DNA of 64,000 nt from Prescottella equi (GTDB lineage: Bacteria > Actinomycetota > Actinomycetes > Mycobacteriales > Mycobacteriaceae). The stretch lies in assembly GCF_002094305.1 (NCBI RefSeq), contig NZ_LWTX01000010.1, positions 1 through 64,000 on the forward strand, written 5' to 3'. The notes under the pieces were generated by a model. That model searched no databases and was not told the DNA's origin. It saw only the letters and a program-made list of their open reading frames with translations. This document shows positions 14,326 to 23,748 of this stretch, piece after piece (position 1 is the stretch's first letter; the number at the start of each line of letters is the position of its first letter). A program made the translations under genes and the position numbers.

Positions 14326-15594
14326 GTGTCCCAGCTTTCACGTGCCGATCGACGGCCGCGTACGGCCGCGGCCGCGCGCGGACTTCTCCGGTGGGCGCCG
14401 CTGCTACTCGCCCTCTCGGTGATCCTCCGACTGCTGTGGACCTACCTGACGCCGAACGGTGCGAACTTCGTCGACCTCCACGTCTACGTCGACGGTTCGG
14501 CCGCGCTGCTGCGTGGCGATCTGTACGCCTTCACGTACTCCGAGGAGACGCCCGACTTCCCGCTCCCGTTCACGTATCCGCCGTTCGCGGCGCTCGTGTT
14601 CCTGCCGCTGCACTACCTGCCGTTCGGGCTGGTCGGGCTTCTCTGGCAGCTCGCCACGGTCGCGGCGCTGTTCTGGGTGATCCGCATCAGTCTGGAACTG
14701 CTGCTCGGTGAGGTCGCCCGCGAACGGCACTGGCAGTACGTGGCCGCGGTGTGGACCGCGGTGGGAATCTGGACGGAACCGGTCCGGACCACCCTGGACT
14801 ACGGGCAGGTCAACGTGTTCCTGGTGCTCGGTGCGATGATCGCCGTCCGCAGCGCCCGGTGGTGGCTGTCTGGTGGCATCGTCGGTGTCCTGGCCGGCAT
14901 CAAACTGACGCCCGCGGTCACCGGGCTGTACTTCCTGGCGCAGCGTCGTTGGCGGGCCGCGATCTTCTCCGCCGTCGCCTTCTTCGGCACGGTCGCGGTG
15001 AGCTACCTCGTGATCGGCGCGCAGGCTCGTGACTACTTCACCTCGAAGTTCGGCGACGCCGACCGGATCGGGCCCGTCGGATCGGCCTGGAACCAGTCGC
15101 TGCGTGGCGCGCTGAGCCGCCTGGCCGGTCACGACGTCGAATCCGGGGCGGTGTGGATCGCGGCCGTCGTCGTCTCCGCCGGGCTCGCGTTCTTCGCGTG
15201 GCGGGCTCTCGGGCGGGACGACCGACTCGGCACGCTGGTGCTCGTCCAGCTCTTCGGGCTGCTGGTGTCACCGATCTCCTGGGTCCACCACTGGGTGTGG
15301 GTGCTGCCGATGTTGATCTGGCTCGTGCACGGCCCGTACGGGCGGCTGCTCGGTTCCCGGATCATCGCGGCCGGCTGGCTCGCCGTGACCGTCGTCGGTG
15401 TGCCGTGGCTGCTCAAGCAGATCGAGGACGAGCCCATCTCGCGCCCAGGCGTGCTCGCGTGGGCCGCGACCGTCAACGTCGTCGGGGCGCTGGTGCTGTT
15501 CGCATGGGTGGCCTACGCGGGCCGGCGGCACCCCGTCACGCCGACGCCGCCAGATCGTCGATCTGCCGCGCCAACTCCAGATCCGATCCGGTGA
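14326..15594 (+). CDS. pimE: GT87 mannosyltransferase, PimE-like
   Basis: A 422-residue polytopic membrane enzyme of the GT-C type (DUF2029/GT87), which uses polyprenyl-phosphate-mannose on the outer face of the membrane. The first extracytoplasmic loop has the conserved acid pattern VDLHVYVDG after helix 1. FPLPFTYPPFAAL and DYGQVNVFL follow, the latter typical of GT87. PimE adds an alpha-1,2-mannose to phosphatidylinositol mannosides. Adjacency to the pterin dehydratase, mutT2, typA and lpqW matches the mycobacterial pimE locus. GTG 14326 has gggaga upstream. Its 3' end overlaps the convergent dehydratase gene by 59 bases. Confidence 0.78.
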   Translation: MSQLSRADRRPRTAAAARGLLRWAPLLLALSVILRLLWTYLTPNGANFVDLHVYVDGSAALLRGDLYAFTYSEETPDFPLPFTYPPFAALVFLPLHYLPFGLVGLLWQLATVAALFWVIRISLELLLGEVARERHWQYVAAVWTAVGIWTEPVRTTLDYGQVNVFLVLGAMIAVRSARWWLSGGIVGVLAGIKLTPAVTGLYFLAQRRWRAAIFSAVAFFGTVAVSYLVIGAQARDYFTSKFGDADRIGPVGSAWNQSLRGALSRLAGHDVESGAVWIAAVVVSAGLAFFAWRALGRDDRLGTLVLVQLFGLLVSPISWVHHWVWVLPMLIWLVHGPYGRLLGSRIIAAGWLAVTVVGVPWLLKQIEDEPISRPGVLAWAATVNVVGALVLFAWVAYAGRRHPVTPTPPDRRSAAPTPDPIR

Positions 15595-15826
15595 TCCCGC
15601 CCGCGGAGTGGGTGGATAGCGAGTACGTGACCGTGCGCCATCGGATGTCGATGTCCGGGTGGTGGTTCATCGACTCCGCGGTTTCGGCGACGCGGTCCAC
15701 CAACGCGATGGCGGCGGGAAAGCTCGCCGACTCGATGGTTCGGGTGAGCGACGCGCCGTCGCGGCGCCAGTGCGGCAGATTCGTGAGGGCGGCATCGATC
15801 TCGGTGTCGGACAGCAGCTCGGCCAT
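15536..15826 (-). CDS. Pterin-4-alpha-carbinolamine dehydratase
   Basis: A 96-residue enzyme that dehydrates 4a-hydroxytetrahydropterin. The full family signature is present: AESMNHHPDIDIRW with two catalytic His, then VTYSLSTHSAGGIT with a third. Length is standard. Some members act as a protein partner (DCoH). The 3' end overlaps the pimE-like gene on the other strand by 59 bases, so the two transcripts are antisense at their ends. It is closely divergent from mutT2 (33 bases). Confidence 0.95.
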   Translation of the reverse strand: MAELLSDTEIDAALTNLPHWRRDGASLTRTIESASFPAAIALVDRVAETAESMNHHPDIDIRWRTVTYSLSTHSAGGITGSDLELARQIDDLAASA

Positions 15827-15859
15827 ACCTCATGATGGTGCGATGGCGAGGGGACCGCA

Positions 15860-16252
15860 ATGAGCGCTGGACGCGAGGTCGTCGCAGCCGCGCTGATCCG
15901 GGACGGACGCCTGCTGCTCGCACAGCGCACCCGACCGCCCGAGTTGGCCGGTCTGTGGGAACTGCCCGGAGGGAAGGTCGAGCCCGGCGAGGCGCCGAGC
16001 GACGCGGTGCGCCGCGAACTGCGCGAGGAACTGGGCGTCGAGGCGACGGCAGGGGAGCGGATCGGCGCCGACGTCCCGCTCCGCGGAGGACTGGTGCTGC
16101 GCGCCTACCGGGCCGAACTGGTCAGCGGGACGCCGCAGGCCCTCGAGCATGCGGCACTGCGCTGGGTGGATGCACTCGAACTGCGCGAGATCGCCCTCGT
16201 CGGCAACGACCGTGGCTGGCTGCCCGAGTTGGTGGCACTGCTGGGCGGGTGA
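15860..16252 (+). CDS. mutT2: Nudix hydrolase MutT2 (NTP pyrophosphohydrolase)
   Basis: A 130-residue Nudix enzyme that removes damaged or modified nucleotides from the pool. The Nudix box is intact at about residues 37-59: GGKVEPGEAPSDAVRRELR then EELGVE. Short length, LWELPGGK and position next to the pimE-like gene fit MutT2, which in mycobacteria hydrolyses 5-methyl-dCTP/CTP and 8-oxo-dGTP. The ATG is preceded by gaggggaccgca. Confidence 0.9.
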   Translation: MSAGREVVAAALIRDGRLLLAQRTRPPELAGLWELPGGKVEPGEAPSDAVRRELREELGVEATAGERIGADVPLRGGLVLRAYRAELVSGTPQALEHAALRWVDALELREIALVGNDRGWLPELVALLGG

Positions 16253-16261
16253 CATCGCCAC

Positions 16262-16444
16262 TCACGCGGCGCGCGCCTTCTTCAGGCCCTTCTTGAGTTC
16301 CTTCTTGGTCGCGCCCTCGTTCTCGAGCTTCTTCATCCGCATGATCACCACCGGACACTTGAGGCAGCGCGTCTTCTTCCGGCAGCACTTCTTCTTGGGC
16401 TTGAGGCCAGAGACCTTGCTGGCCTTCACCTTTCCCTTGCCCAT
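16262..16444 (-). CDS. Small Lys/Cys-rich basic protein
   Basis: A 60-residue, strongly basic protein (GKGKVKASKV, KKLENEGATKKELKKGLKKARAA) with four Cys in CCRKKTRCLKCP, a possible zinc site. It looks like a nucleic-acid- or ribosome-associated peptide, but I recognise no named family. The ATG at 16444 starts MGKGKVKAS. A -10-like TAGGTT on its strand (16502-16507) gives a leader of about 50 bases. Its stop is 10 bases from the end of mutT2. Confidence 0.65.
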   Translation of the reverse strand: MGKGKVKASKVSGLKPKKKCCRKKTRCLKCPVVIMRMKKLENEGATKKELKKGLKKARAA

Positions 16445-16842
16445 GTGCGAACCCGGCCTTCCTCCCGAGTGCGGTGCCCGGAGCATTCCCGCACGAGAGT
16501 AAACCTACCCTTATCCGGGCCCGCGGCAACGACGACCCGACGCCGGACGCAGCGCCGCGGGAGAGTTCGCAGGACCTCCGACCGTAGTGGTGTAGATCAC
16601 TATCGCCTGGTCAGGGCCGTCGTAGGAGGGGCGCGGTGCGGAGGGCGGCCGCTCGGGCGGGTAGGGTATTCGCTGGCCGCAGTCCCCCGTCGGTGCACAC
16701 GTCGCGATTCTTCGTGCGACGTCCGGTGCGTTCCGATACTCGGGGGATCGCGAATGGGAATCACGCATGCGCGTAGCGGCAGCCAGAAGCCGTACGACAG
16801 CAACTTCGTGTGGCCCCGTCAGCAGCCAGGAGAACGCCCCGC
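16445..16842. promoter_or_regulatory. Intergenic region upstream of typA
   Basis: 398 bases without a convincing gene. It holds the promoter of the basic peptide (TAGGTT on the minus strand, 16502-16507), an inverted repeat TAGTG/CACTA at 16585-16602, and a -10-like TAGGGT at 16662-16667 that would give typA a leader of roughly 175 bases. I see no recognised riboswitch. Confidence 0.45.
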
Positions 16843-18738
16843 GTGAGCACCACCAATTTCCGTAACGTCGCCATCGTCGCGCACGTCGACCATGGCAAGA
16901 CCACCCTCGTCGACGCCATGCTGCGCCAGTCCGGCGCCTTCGCCGAGCGCGCCGAGCTGGTCGACCGCGTCATGGACTCCGGTGACCTCGAACGCGAGAA
17001 GGGCATCACCATCCTCGCGAAGAACACCGCCGTCCACCGCCACAACCCGGACGGCACCGTCACCGTCATCAACGTCATCGACACCCCGGGCCACGCCGAC
17101 TTCGGTGGCGAGGTCGAGCGCGGTCTGTCGATGGTCGACGGCGTCGTGCTGCTCGTCGACGCGTCCGAGGGTCCGCTGCCGCAGACCCGCTTCGTGCTGC
17201 GCAAGGCGCTCGCCGCGTCGCTGCCGGTCATCATCGTCGTGAACAAGACGGACCGACCCGACGCGCGCATCGAAGAGGTCGTCACCGAGGCCCAGGACCT
17301 GCTCCTGGACCTGGCGTCCGATCTCGACGACGAGGCCGCCGCCGCCGCGGAGGCGCTGCTGGACCTGCCGGTCCTGTACGCGTCGGGCCGCGAGGGCAAG
17401 GCGTCGATGAACCGTCCCGAGGACGGACAGGCGCCCGACACCGAGAACCTCGACGTGCTGTTCGACGTCCTCATGGAGCACGTGCCGGCGCCCAAGGGTG
17501 ATTCCGCCGCGCCGCTGCAGGCCCACGTCACCAACCTCGACGCCTCCGACTTCCTCGGTCGCCTCGCGCTGGTCCGCATCCACAACGGCGAGCTCCGCAA
17601 GGGTCAGAACGTCGCGTGGATGCACGCCGACGGCGTCAAGAACGTCAAGATCACCGAGCTGCTGAAGACCGTCGGCGTCAACCGTGAGCCCGGCGAGGTC
17701 GCCGTGGCGGGTGACATCGTCGCCGTCGCGGGTATCCCCGAGATCATGATCGGCGACACCCTCGCCGACATCGAGAACCCGGTGGCTCTGCCGACCATCA
17801 CCGTCGACGAGCCGGCCATCTCCGTGGTCATCGGCACCAACACCTCGCCGCTCGTCGGCCGGGTCAAGGGCCACAAGCTCACCGCCCGCATGGTCAAGTC
17901 GCGTCTGGACTCCGAGCTGATCGGCAACGTGTCGCTGCGCGTGCTCGACATCGGACGCCCCGACGCGTGGGAGGTCCAGGGCCGTGGCGAGCTGGCACTG
18001 GCCATCCTCGTCGAGCAGATGCGCCGCGAGGGCTTCGAGCTCACGGTCGGCAAGCCGCAGGTCGTCACCAAGCATGTCGACGGCAAGCTGCACGAGCCCT
18101 TCGAGGAGCTCACGATCGACACCCCCGAGGAGCACCTGGGCGCGATCACCCAGCTGCTGGCCAACCGCAAGGGCAAGATGGTCCAGATGACGAACCACGG
18201 CACCGGCTGGGTTCGGATGGAGTTCATCGTTCCGTCGCGTGGCCTCATCGGTTTCCGCACCGACTTCCTCACCGAGACCCGCGGCACCGGCATCGCCAAC
18301 GCCGTCTCGCACGGCTACGCCCCGTGGGCCGGCGAGATCCGCGCCCGCCACACCGGCTCGCTGGTCTCGGACCGCACCGGCTCGGTGACCCCGTTCGCGA
18401 TGATCCAGCTGGCCGACCGCGGCACCTTCTTCGTCGAGCCCGGCTCGGACACGTACGAGGGCATGGTCGTGGGTATCAACCCGCGCGCCGAGGACCTCGA
18501 CATCAATGTCACCAAGGAGAAGAAGCTCACCAACATGCGCTCGGCGACGGCCGACGCGACGGAGACGCTCGCGAAGCCGATCGAGCTGACCCTCGAGGCG
18601 GCGATGGAGTTCTGTGCCGCCGACGAGTGTGTCGAGGTCACTCCCGAGGTCGTGCGCGTGCGCAAGCTGCATCTGTCGCAGACCGATCGCGCTCGCGAGC
18701 GTTCGCGCGCGAAGTCGCGTGACAAGGCCGCGCTGTAA
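16843..18738 (+). CDS. typA: Translational GTPase TypA/BipA
   Basis: A 631-residue ribosome-binding GTPase related to EF-G, involved in stress response and ribosome assembly. G1 is AHVDHGKTT (residues 13-21), G3 is DTPGHADFGGEV, and G4 is NKTDRPDA. The effector threonine region reads EREKGITI. EF-G domain II/III/V-like parts and the BipA-specific C-terminal domain follow. GTG 16843 is chosen for the strong site aggaga upstream and because the protein then begins STTNFRNVAIVAHVDHG, as in homologues. Confidence 0.97.
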   Translation: MSTTNFRNVAIVAHVDHGKTTLVDAMLRQSGAFAERAELVDRVMDSGDLEREKGITILAKNTAVHRHNPDGTVTVINVIDTPGHADFGGEVERGLSMVDGVVLLVDASEGPLPQTRFVLRKALAASLPVIIVVNKTDRPDARIEEVVTEAQDLLLDLASDLDDEAAAAAEALLDLPVLYASGREGKASMNRPEDGQAPDTENLDVLFDVLMEHVPAPKGDSAAPLQAHVTNLDASDFLGRLALVRIHNGELRKGQNVAWMHADGVKNVKITELLKTVGVNREPGEVAVAGDIVAVAGIPEIMIGDTLADIENPVALPTITVDEPAISVVIGTNTSPLVGRVKGHKLTARMVKSRLDSELIGNVSLRVLDIGRPDAWEVQGRGELALAILVEQMRREGFELTVGKPQVVTKHVDGKLHEPFEELTIDTPEEHLGAITQLLANRKGKMVQMTNHGTGWVRMEFIVPSRGLIGFRTDFLTETRGTGIANAVSHGYAPWAGEIRARHTGSLVSDRTGSVTPFAMIQLADRGTFFVEPGSDTYEGMVVGINPRAEDLDINVTKEKKLTNMRSATADATETLAKPIELTLEAAMEFCAADECVEVTPEVVRVRKLHLSQTDRARERSRAKSRDKAAL

Positions 18739-18830
18739 GTGTGTGACGCGTTCCGTGCGCGTTGTGCGAGGCTGAGTGCTCGCGCAACGCGCACGGGCGG
18801 GTGTGCCGCTCGCGGACGGGAGGGCCGGTA

Positions 18831-20639
18831 GTGGCGCACGTACGGCACGGGATGTTCCGTGCATTGGTTCCGAGGACCCTGGCTGCGGTGTCGCTGCTGG
18901 CGCTGGCGGCCTGTACCGCCAACCCGCCGCCGCCGGTCGAGAGCACCGACAGCCCCAAGCCGACGACTGCGGTTCCCACCAAGAACACCGTTGCCGTCGC
19001 GATCGACGACGTGGGCATCGGGTTCAATCCGCATCTCCTCGCGGACCAGTCACCCGTCAACTCGGCGGTGAGCGCGCTGGTGCTGCCCAGTCCGTTCCGT
19101 CCCGCGCTCGATCCGGCGCGCCCCGGCGTGACGCTGTGGGTGCCCGATCCGTCCGTGCTGGTGTCGGCGACCGCGGTGCCGCCGGAGGCTCCGACGACCA
19201 TCACCTACCAGTTGCGGAACGAGGCCCAGTGGTCGGACGGTGCTCCGATCGCGGCCGAGGACTTCCGCTACCTGTGGCAGCAGATGATCACCCAGCCGGG
19301 CGTCGTGGATCCTGCGGGCTACGGTCTGATCGACGACGTCGAGTCGTCCGGGGGCGGCAAGACCGTCACCGTGACTCTCACCGCCCCGTATCCGGCGTGG
19401 CGCGAGCTCTTCACCGACCTGCTGCCGTCGCATCTGGTCAAGGACACGCCGGGCGGCTTCGCCCGCGGGCTCGGTGACAGCATTCCGGTCTCGGGGGCGC
19501 AGTTCCACATCAAGTCGGTCGATCGCGGCCGCGACGAGATCGTGCTCGAGCGTAACGACCGGTTCTGGGGCACCCCCGCCAAGGCGGATCAGATCCTGAT
19601 GCGCCGCGGTGGCTCCCCGGCCCAGCTCGCGGACTCGATCCGCTCGGGCGACGCCCAGGTGGCCCGCGTGCACGGCGGTGCCGCCACACTGGGGCAGCTG
19701 TCGGTCATTCCCAGCGTGCGCACCGGCACCGAACTGCAGCCACGGGTGCTGTCGGTGACTCTCAACGGCCGGGTGTCCACGCTGGCCGAGCCCACGGTCC
19801 GCAAGGGCCTGTTCGGACTTCTCGATCCCAACCTGCTGGCCACGGTGGGGGCGGGCAGCGAATCGTCCGCCACCCCCGCGCGCGCACAGGTGCTGGCTCC
19901 GTCCGACCCGGGGTATGCGCCGACGGCGCCACCGCCGCCGACGCGGGAGCAGGCCTTCGGGGCGCTCGCCGGTGCCGGCTTCCAGGTCGTCCCGACGCTC
20001 GCCGAGGGCAACGACCCGGAGACCGTCACCGTCGGACGTCTGGTGCGGGACAACGAGCAGTTGACCCTCGTACTGGGTGCGCCGGAGAACGACGACATCG
20101 CGATCGCCGTCGCCAACACTGTCGCCGACCAGTGGCGGGGGGCGGGTATCGCGGCCTCGGTGCGTGCGCTCAAGGCCGAGGACCTGTACGGCGAGGCACT
20201 CACGTCGGGCACGGTCGACGCCGTCGTCGGTTGGGAACGCGCCGGGTCGGACCCGGCGACGTCGCTGGCGTCCCGCTTCGGCTGCCTGCCGCTGGACACG
20301 TCGGAGTCGGCACCGGATACGACGCCGCAGACGACGTCTCCGGCACCCACGTCCGCGGCCACGCCGGCGCCGTCGGTGCGCTCTCCCAGCAACCTGTCCG
20401 GTCTGTGCGATCCCGGCTTGCAGCCCGGGATCGACGCGGCCCTGCGTGGCCTCGACGACCCGGCGCGGGTCATCGCCGACGCCGAGCCCCGGCTGTGGGA
20501 GTTGGCGGCCGTCCTGCCGGTCCTCCAGGACAACGCGATCGTGGTCGCCGGTCCAGGTGTGGAGGGCGTGTCGCTGGCGGGTCCGATCCCGGTGGGCATC
20601 TTCGGCGACGCCGGAGTGTGGACCCGCACGACGAAGTGA
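18831..20639 (+). CDS. lpqW: Lipoprotein LpqW, solute-binding-protein fold
   Basis: A 602-residue lipoprotein. The signal ends in [10 protein letters not shown], a good lipobox, and is followed by a Pro/Thr linker. The body is the peptide-binding-protein (SBP_bac_5) fold: [19 protein letters not shown] and ERNDRFWG are standard family segments. In mycobacteria LpqW is not a transporter part but influences the split between PIM and lipoarabinomannan synthesis and interacts genetically with pimE. A Thr/Pro/Ala-rich insert lies near residues 495-525. GTG 18831 follows gggaggg. Confidence 0.9.
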   Translation: MAHVRHGMFRALVPRTLAAVSLLALAACTANPPPPVESTDSPKPTTAVPTKNTVAVAIDDVGIGFNPHLLADQSPVNSAVSALVLPSPFRPALDPARPGVTLWVPDPSVLVSATAVPPEAPTTITYQLRNEAQWSDGAPIAAEDFRYLWQQMITQPGVVDPAGYGLIDDVESSGGGKTVTVTLTAPYPAWRELFTDLLPSHLVKDTPGGFARGLGDSIPVSGAQFHIKSVDRGRDEIVLERNDRFWGTPAKADQILMRRGGSPAQLADSIRSGDAQVARVHGGAATLGQLSVIPSVRTGTELQPRVLSVTLNGRVSTLAEPTVRKGLFGLLDPNLLATVGAGSESSATPARAQVLAPSDPGYAPTAPPPPTREQAFGALAGAGFQVVPTLAEGNDPETVTVGRLVRDNEQLTLVLGAPENDDIAIAVANTVADQWRGAGIAASVRALKAEDLYGEALTSGTVDAVVGWERAGSDPATSLASRFGCLPLDTSESAPDTTPQTTSPAPTSAATPAPSVRSPSNLSGLCDPGLQPGIDAALRGLDDPARVIADAEPRLWELAAVLPVLQDNAIVVAGPGVEGVSLAGPIPVGIFGDAGVWTRTTK

Positions 20640-20644
20640 GTGAG

Positions 20645-21520
20645 ATGAACGCCCGACGCATCCTGTTCGTGCACGCCCATCCCGACGACGAGACGCTCAC
20701 GACGGGCGGCACCATCGCGCGGTACGCCTCCGACGGCGCCGACGTGACGGTGCTGACCTGCACTCTCGGCGAAGAGGGCGAGGTCATCGGGGACCGGTGG
20801 GCCGGCCTGGTCGCGGGCGCGGCGGATCAGCTGGGCGGCTACCGGATCATGGAGCTGACCGGCGCGCTGCAAGCGCTGGGCGTGTCCCGGCCGCGCTTCC
20901 TCGGCGGTGCGGGTCGCTGGCGGGATTCCGGGATGGTGGGCACGCCGTCAGCTCGTAATCCGCGCGCGTTCGTCAACGCCGACATCGACGAGGCGATCGC
21001 CGCGATCGTCGCGGTGATCCGGGAGCTACGCCCGCACGTGGTGGTCACCTACGATCCGGTCGGGGGCTACGGGCACCCCGATCACATTCAGGCGCACCGG
21101 CTCACGACGGCCGCCGTCGAGGCTGCCGGGACCGACGCCTTCCCGGACTGCGGGCAACCCTGGAATGTCGCGAAGTTCTACTGGACGGTCACCGAGCGGT
21201 CCACGCTCGAGGCGGAAGTGGCCGCGATCACCGACGTGCCGCACGGTTGGCGGATGCCGACGCCCGACGAACTCCCGACGGTGCCGGACGCGTCCGTGAC
21301 CGCCGCCGTGGACGTCCGGCCGGTGCTGGACGCCAAACGCGCCGCGTTCCGGGCACACGCGACGCAGGTGACCGTCGCACCGTCGGGGACCGAGTTCGCG
21401 CTGTCGAACAACGTGATCCAGCCGATCCTCGCCGTCGAGCACTACACCCTGGTCCGGGGTGAGCCCGGGCCCGTCGAATCGGACGGACGGGAGAAGGATC
21501 TGTTCGGCGGGATCGGCTGA
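20645..21520 (+). CDS. mshB: Mycothiol GlcNAc-Ins deacetylase MshB
   Basis: A 291-residue zinc deacetylase of the LmbE/PIG-L family that removes acetate from GlcNAc-inositol in mycothiol synthesis. Zinc ligands are visible as HAHPDDE near residues 11-17 and GHPDHIQAH near 144. Motif [12 protein letters not shown] and the C-terminal segment fit MshB rather than the conjugate amidase Mca, which is shorter. The ATG is 5 bases after the lpqW stop, so the genes are probably co-transcribed. Confidence 0.95.
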   Translation: MNARRILFVHAHPDDETLTTGGTIARYASDGADVTVLTCTLGEEGEVIGDRWAGLVAGAADQLGGYRIMELTGALQALGVSRPRFLGGAGRWRDSGMVGTPSARNPRAFVNADIDEAIAAIVAVIRELRPHVVVTYDPVGGYGHPDHIQAHRLTTAAVEAAGTDAFPDCGQPWNVAKFYWTVTERSTLEAEVAAITDVPHGWRMPTPDELPTVPDASVTAAVDVRPVLDAKRAAFRAHATQVTVAPSGTEFALSNNVIQPILAVEHYTLVRGEPGPVESDGREKDLFGGIG

Positions 21521-21606
21521 CGATTCCCCGTAAGCTATGACCCAGGCCACGTTCGTGGGGGTCCGTGCGTCGGCACCAGCCCCTGTCGAACGGGAGGTCG
21601 CTGCGG

Positions 21607-21765
21607 ATGTACAACTGGGAACTCCAGAATGCGATCACGGCTTTCGTGGACAGCCTGCGGCCGATGGCGCCGTACTTCCACGACCTCTACATCGGCTCAC
21701 TGCACGCGTTCGCACACCAGATGAGCGACTTACTGACGGCGATGGGCTATCCGCCGGTGCCGTGA
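21607..21765 (+). CDS. 52-residue small protein downstream of mshB
   Basis: ATG 21607 is preceded by GGGAGG (21591-21596) and a -10-like TAAGCT at 21530-21535. The peptide is amphipathic and helix-rich, with aromatic and His residues (MYNWELQNAITAFVDSLR, YFHDLYIGSLHAFAHQM). It has no signal peptide. I recognise no family. Codon use is like the surrounding genes. Placement between mshB and the next membrane protein suggests a distinct short transcript or an operon member. Confidence 0.5.
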   Translation: MYNWELQNAITAFVDSLRPMAPYFHDLYIGSLHAFAHQMSDLLTAMGYPPVP

Positions 21766-21814
21766 CCGGACCCCGCCGTCGCCGCGTCGGCGCCGATGAC
21801 GGACCCTTGAAGTC

Positions 21815-22225
21815 ATGACCGACCCGAGCATCGCCGTCGACCCGCCCGCGTCGCCCGCCGAGGCGCGCACGACACTCGCCCTGCTCACATTCGACGGCTT
21901 CCTCTGCGCGGTGCTGTCGGTGCTGTTCCTGCCGACGTACATCGGGACGACGCCGTTCCCGATCACGGTGTTGATTTCCGCAGTGGTCAACCTGTTGCTG
22001 GTACTGGGCGCCCGCAAGTTCACCGATCGTGCTCTCGTGGCCGCGCTGCCGCTGTTCGGGTGGCTCTTCGGCTTCGGTCTGTGCGCGATCGGCGGTCCGG
22101 GCGGCGACGTGCTGGTGTTCGAGGACTGGCGCACCCTGCTGCTGTTCGTCGCGGCACTGCTTCCGGCGGGCCTGTACCTGTTCCAGGTCCGGCTCTCGTC
22201 GCTCGTGGCGGCGGCTCAGCGCTGA
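21815..22225 (+). CDS. Conserved membrane protein (Rv1171-like)
   Basis: A 136-residue protein with four predicted helices (about residues 22-42, 48-66, 74-93 and 106-124). Location just after mshB and size match the conserved membrane protein found there in mycobacteria (Rv1171). Function is unknown. Its last 10 bases overlap the end of the convergent PH-domain gene. Confidence 0.75.
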   Translation: MTDPSIAVDPPASPAEARTTLALLTFDGFLCAVLSVLFLPTYIGTTPFPITVLISAVVNLLLVLGARKFTDRALVAALPLFGWLFGFGLCAIGGPGGDVLVFEDWRTLLLFVAALLPAGLYLFQVRLSSLVAAAQR

Positions 22226-23748
22226 ACGCGTAGCCAGATGCCGCCCGCGCCGGGCGTCACGGCGTCCACGAGCGCCCAGGCATGCTCGGCCGGGAGGTCG
22301 TGCACGACGTAGCGGCCGGTGCCGGCCGGGGTCGCGGCGATCACGGTGGCGACTCCGGCGCGCCGCTGGAAGAACGTCTGCCGCACCGTCCAGCCGATGA
22401 TGCCGTCTGCTGCCAGGCTGTTGCGTCGGCGGTCGAGAGAGCCGCTGCGGGTGACCAGCCAGCCGGGCAGGACGGCATGACCGAGCCCGCGGTAGCGGTC
22501 CCGGGCGAGGCCGGCACCGGCGACGGCGAGGACCACGACGCCTGCCCACACGGGCCACGGAACGTCGCGTCCGGCGACCGCGACGCCCGCCGCGGCGAGG
22601 GCGGCCACGACAGCGGGCCACAGCGCACGGGTGTAGCGCCGTCGCCGTGCGGCCGGGCCGTGCAATGCCAACGGTGTCTCGGCCTGGCGATCGTCGCCGA
22701 GCACGGTCGCCATCACACGCATGGCCTCGGCGCGCGGACTCTGCGGCAGCAGCAGCGACGACTCGCGGTGCTCGGCGGAAACACCGGTCATGATCGCGTC
22801 GAGCGAGGCGCCGCCCGCCAGCCGCAGCAGCAGCGGCTCCTTGAGCGTCGTGCCGCGCAGGCGCTGCCGGTCGAGGGTGGTCTGCCGGGTCCGCAGGAGA
22901 CCGTGGCTCACGTGCAGTGTGCGGCCGGTGTCGGTGACGGTCATGCGGCCGTAGACGACGAGGTAGCGGACGCACGCGAGAACGCTCGCGGCGAGGAACA
23001 GCCCGACGAAGGCGAGGAAGCCGAGGACCGCGAGGACGAGTGCGCCGGCCTGCTGCGCGGAGTCGACGCCCTCCTCGAATGCGGGCGACCGCGCGATGCT
23101 GTCCACCAGGCCGTACTGGAAGACGATGCCCACCAGCGCGCCGATCGCGACAAGTCCGGTGACGGAGAACGGGGCGTACCGCACCCAGGCCGGGGTCCAG
23201 TGGCCGATCTCGGCACCCTCCCGGTCGGGGGCGCTGTCCGCGTCGGGTCGGCCGGGGTGCGGCCCGTGACCCGACAGCAACGCGGTTCGCAGATCCGGAA
23301 CGAGTGAGACGTCGAGTGCGTCGAGTTCGAACTTCTCCTCGTCGCGTCCGCTGTGGCGTCCGGTGCCGATCCGCAGCACGGCCAGCCCGAGCAGTCGATG
23401 CAACACCCGGGCCTCGACGTCGACGGACCGGATCCGGTTGCGGGGGACCGACAGCACCTTCTTCTGGAAGACGCCGCGACGCAACTGCACGTGTACCGGG
23501 CCGATCCGGTAGGTGGTGGTGACCCAGCGCAGGACGCCGTACGCGACGAGCGCGGCGACCACGATCAGGCCCCAGTAGTGATTGCCGCTGCTGCTGCCGA
23601 CGATCCACGAGACCGCGATCACCGGGAGCAGTTTCACGACCTCGTTGACGGGGTGGACGAGCAGCATCCGCTTGTCGAGGCGCAGCCACGGTTGCTCGTC
23701 CTCGGCGGCGAGGGCGGCCTCGCCGGTCCTCTCGGCCGGCACGCTCAC
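22216..23748 (-). CDS. PH-domain (DUF304/YdbT-like) membrane protein
   Basis: A 510-residue membrane protein with repeated bacterial PH-domain (bPH2/DUF304) units, each following a pair of helices: one near YRIGPVHVQLRRGVFQKKVLSVPRNRI, a second near LRTRQTTLDRQRLRG, and a degenerate third near LVTRSGSLDRRRNSL. It matches YdbT, which works with YdbS in resistance to certain bacteriocins in Bacillus; here the role is inferred only from the pair. The GTG start overlaps the stop of the upstream partner by 4 bases, a sign of translational coupling. Confidence 0.85.
   Translation of the reverse strand: MSVPAERTGEAALAAEDEQPWLRLDKRMLLVHPVNEVVKLLPVIAVSWIVGSSSGNHYWGLIVVAALVAYGVLRWVTTTYRIGPVHVQLRRGVFQKKVLSVPRNRIRSVDVEARVLHRLLGLAVLRIGTGRHSGRDEEKFELDALDVSLVPDLRTALLSGHGPHPGRPDADSAPDREGAEIGHWTPAWVRYAPFSVTGLVAIGALVGIVFQYGLVDSIARSPAFEEGVDSAQQAGALVLAVLGFLAFVGLFLAASVLACVRYLVVYGRMTVTDTGRTLHVSHGLLRTRQTTLDRQRLRGTTLKEPLLLRLAGGASLDAIMTGVSAEHRESSLLLPQSPRAEAMRVMATVLGDDRQAETPLALHGPAARRRRYTRALWPAVVAALAAAGVAVAGRDVPWPVWAGVVVLAVAGAGLARDRYRGLGHAVLPGWLVTRSGSLDRRRNSLAADGIIGWTVRQTFFQRRAGVATVIAATPAGTGRYVVHDLPAEHAWALVDAVTPGAGGIWLRVQR

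Noticed and set aside
16819-18864. A 681-codon frame antisense to typA
   Set aside because: Shadow of typA; no domain, no ribosome site.
21537-21818. A 93-codon frame starting at ATG 21537
   Set aside because: It has no ribosome site, overlaps the better-supported 52-residue gene in another frame and has biased composition.
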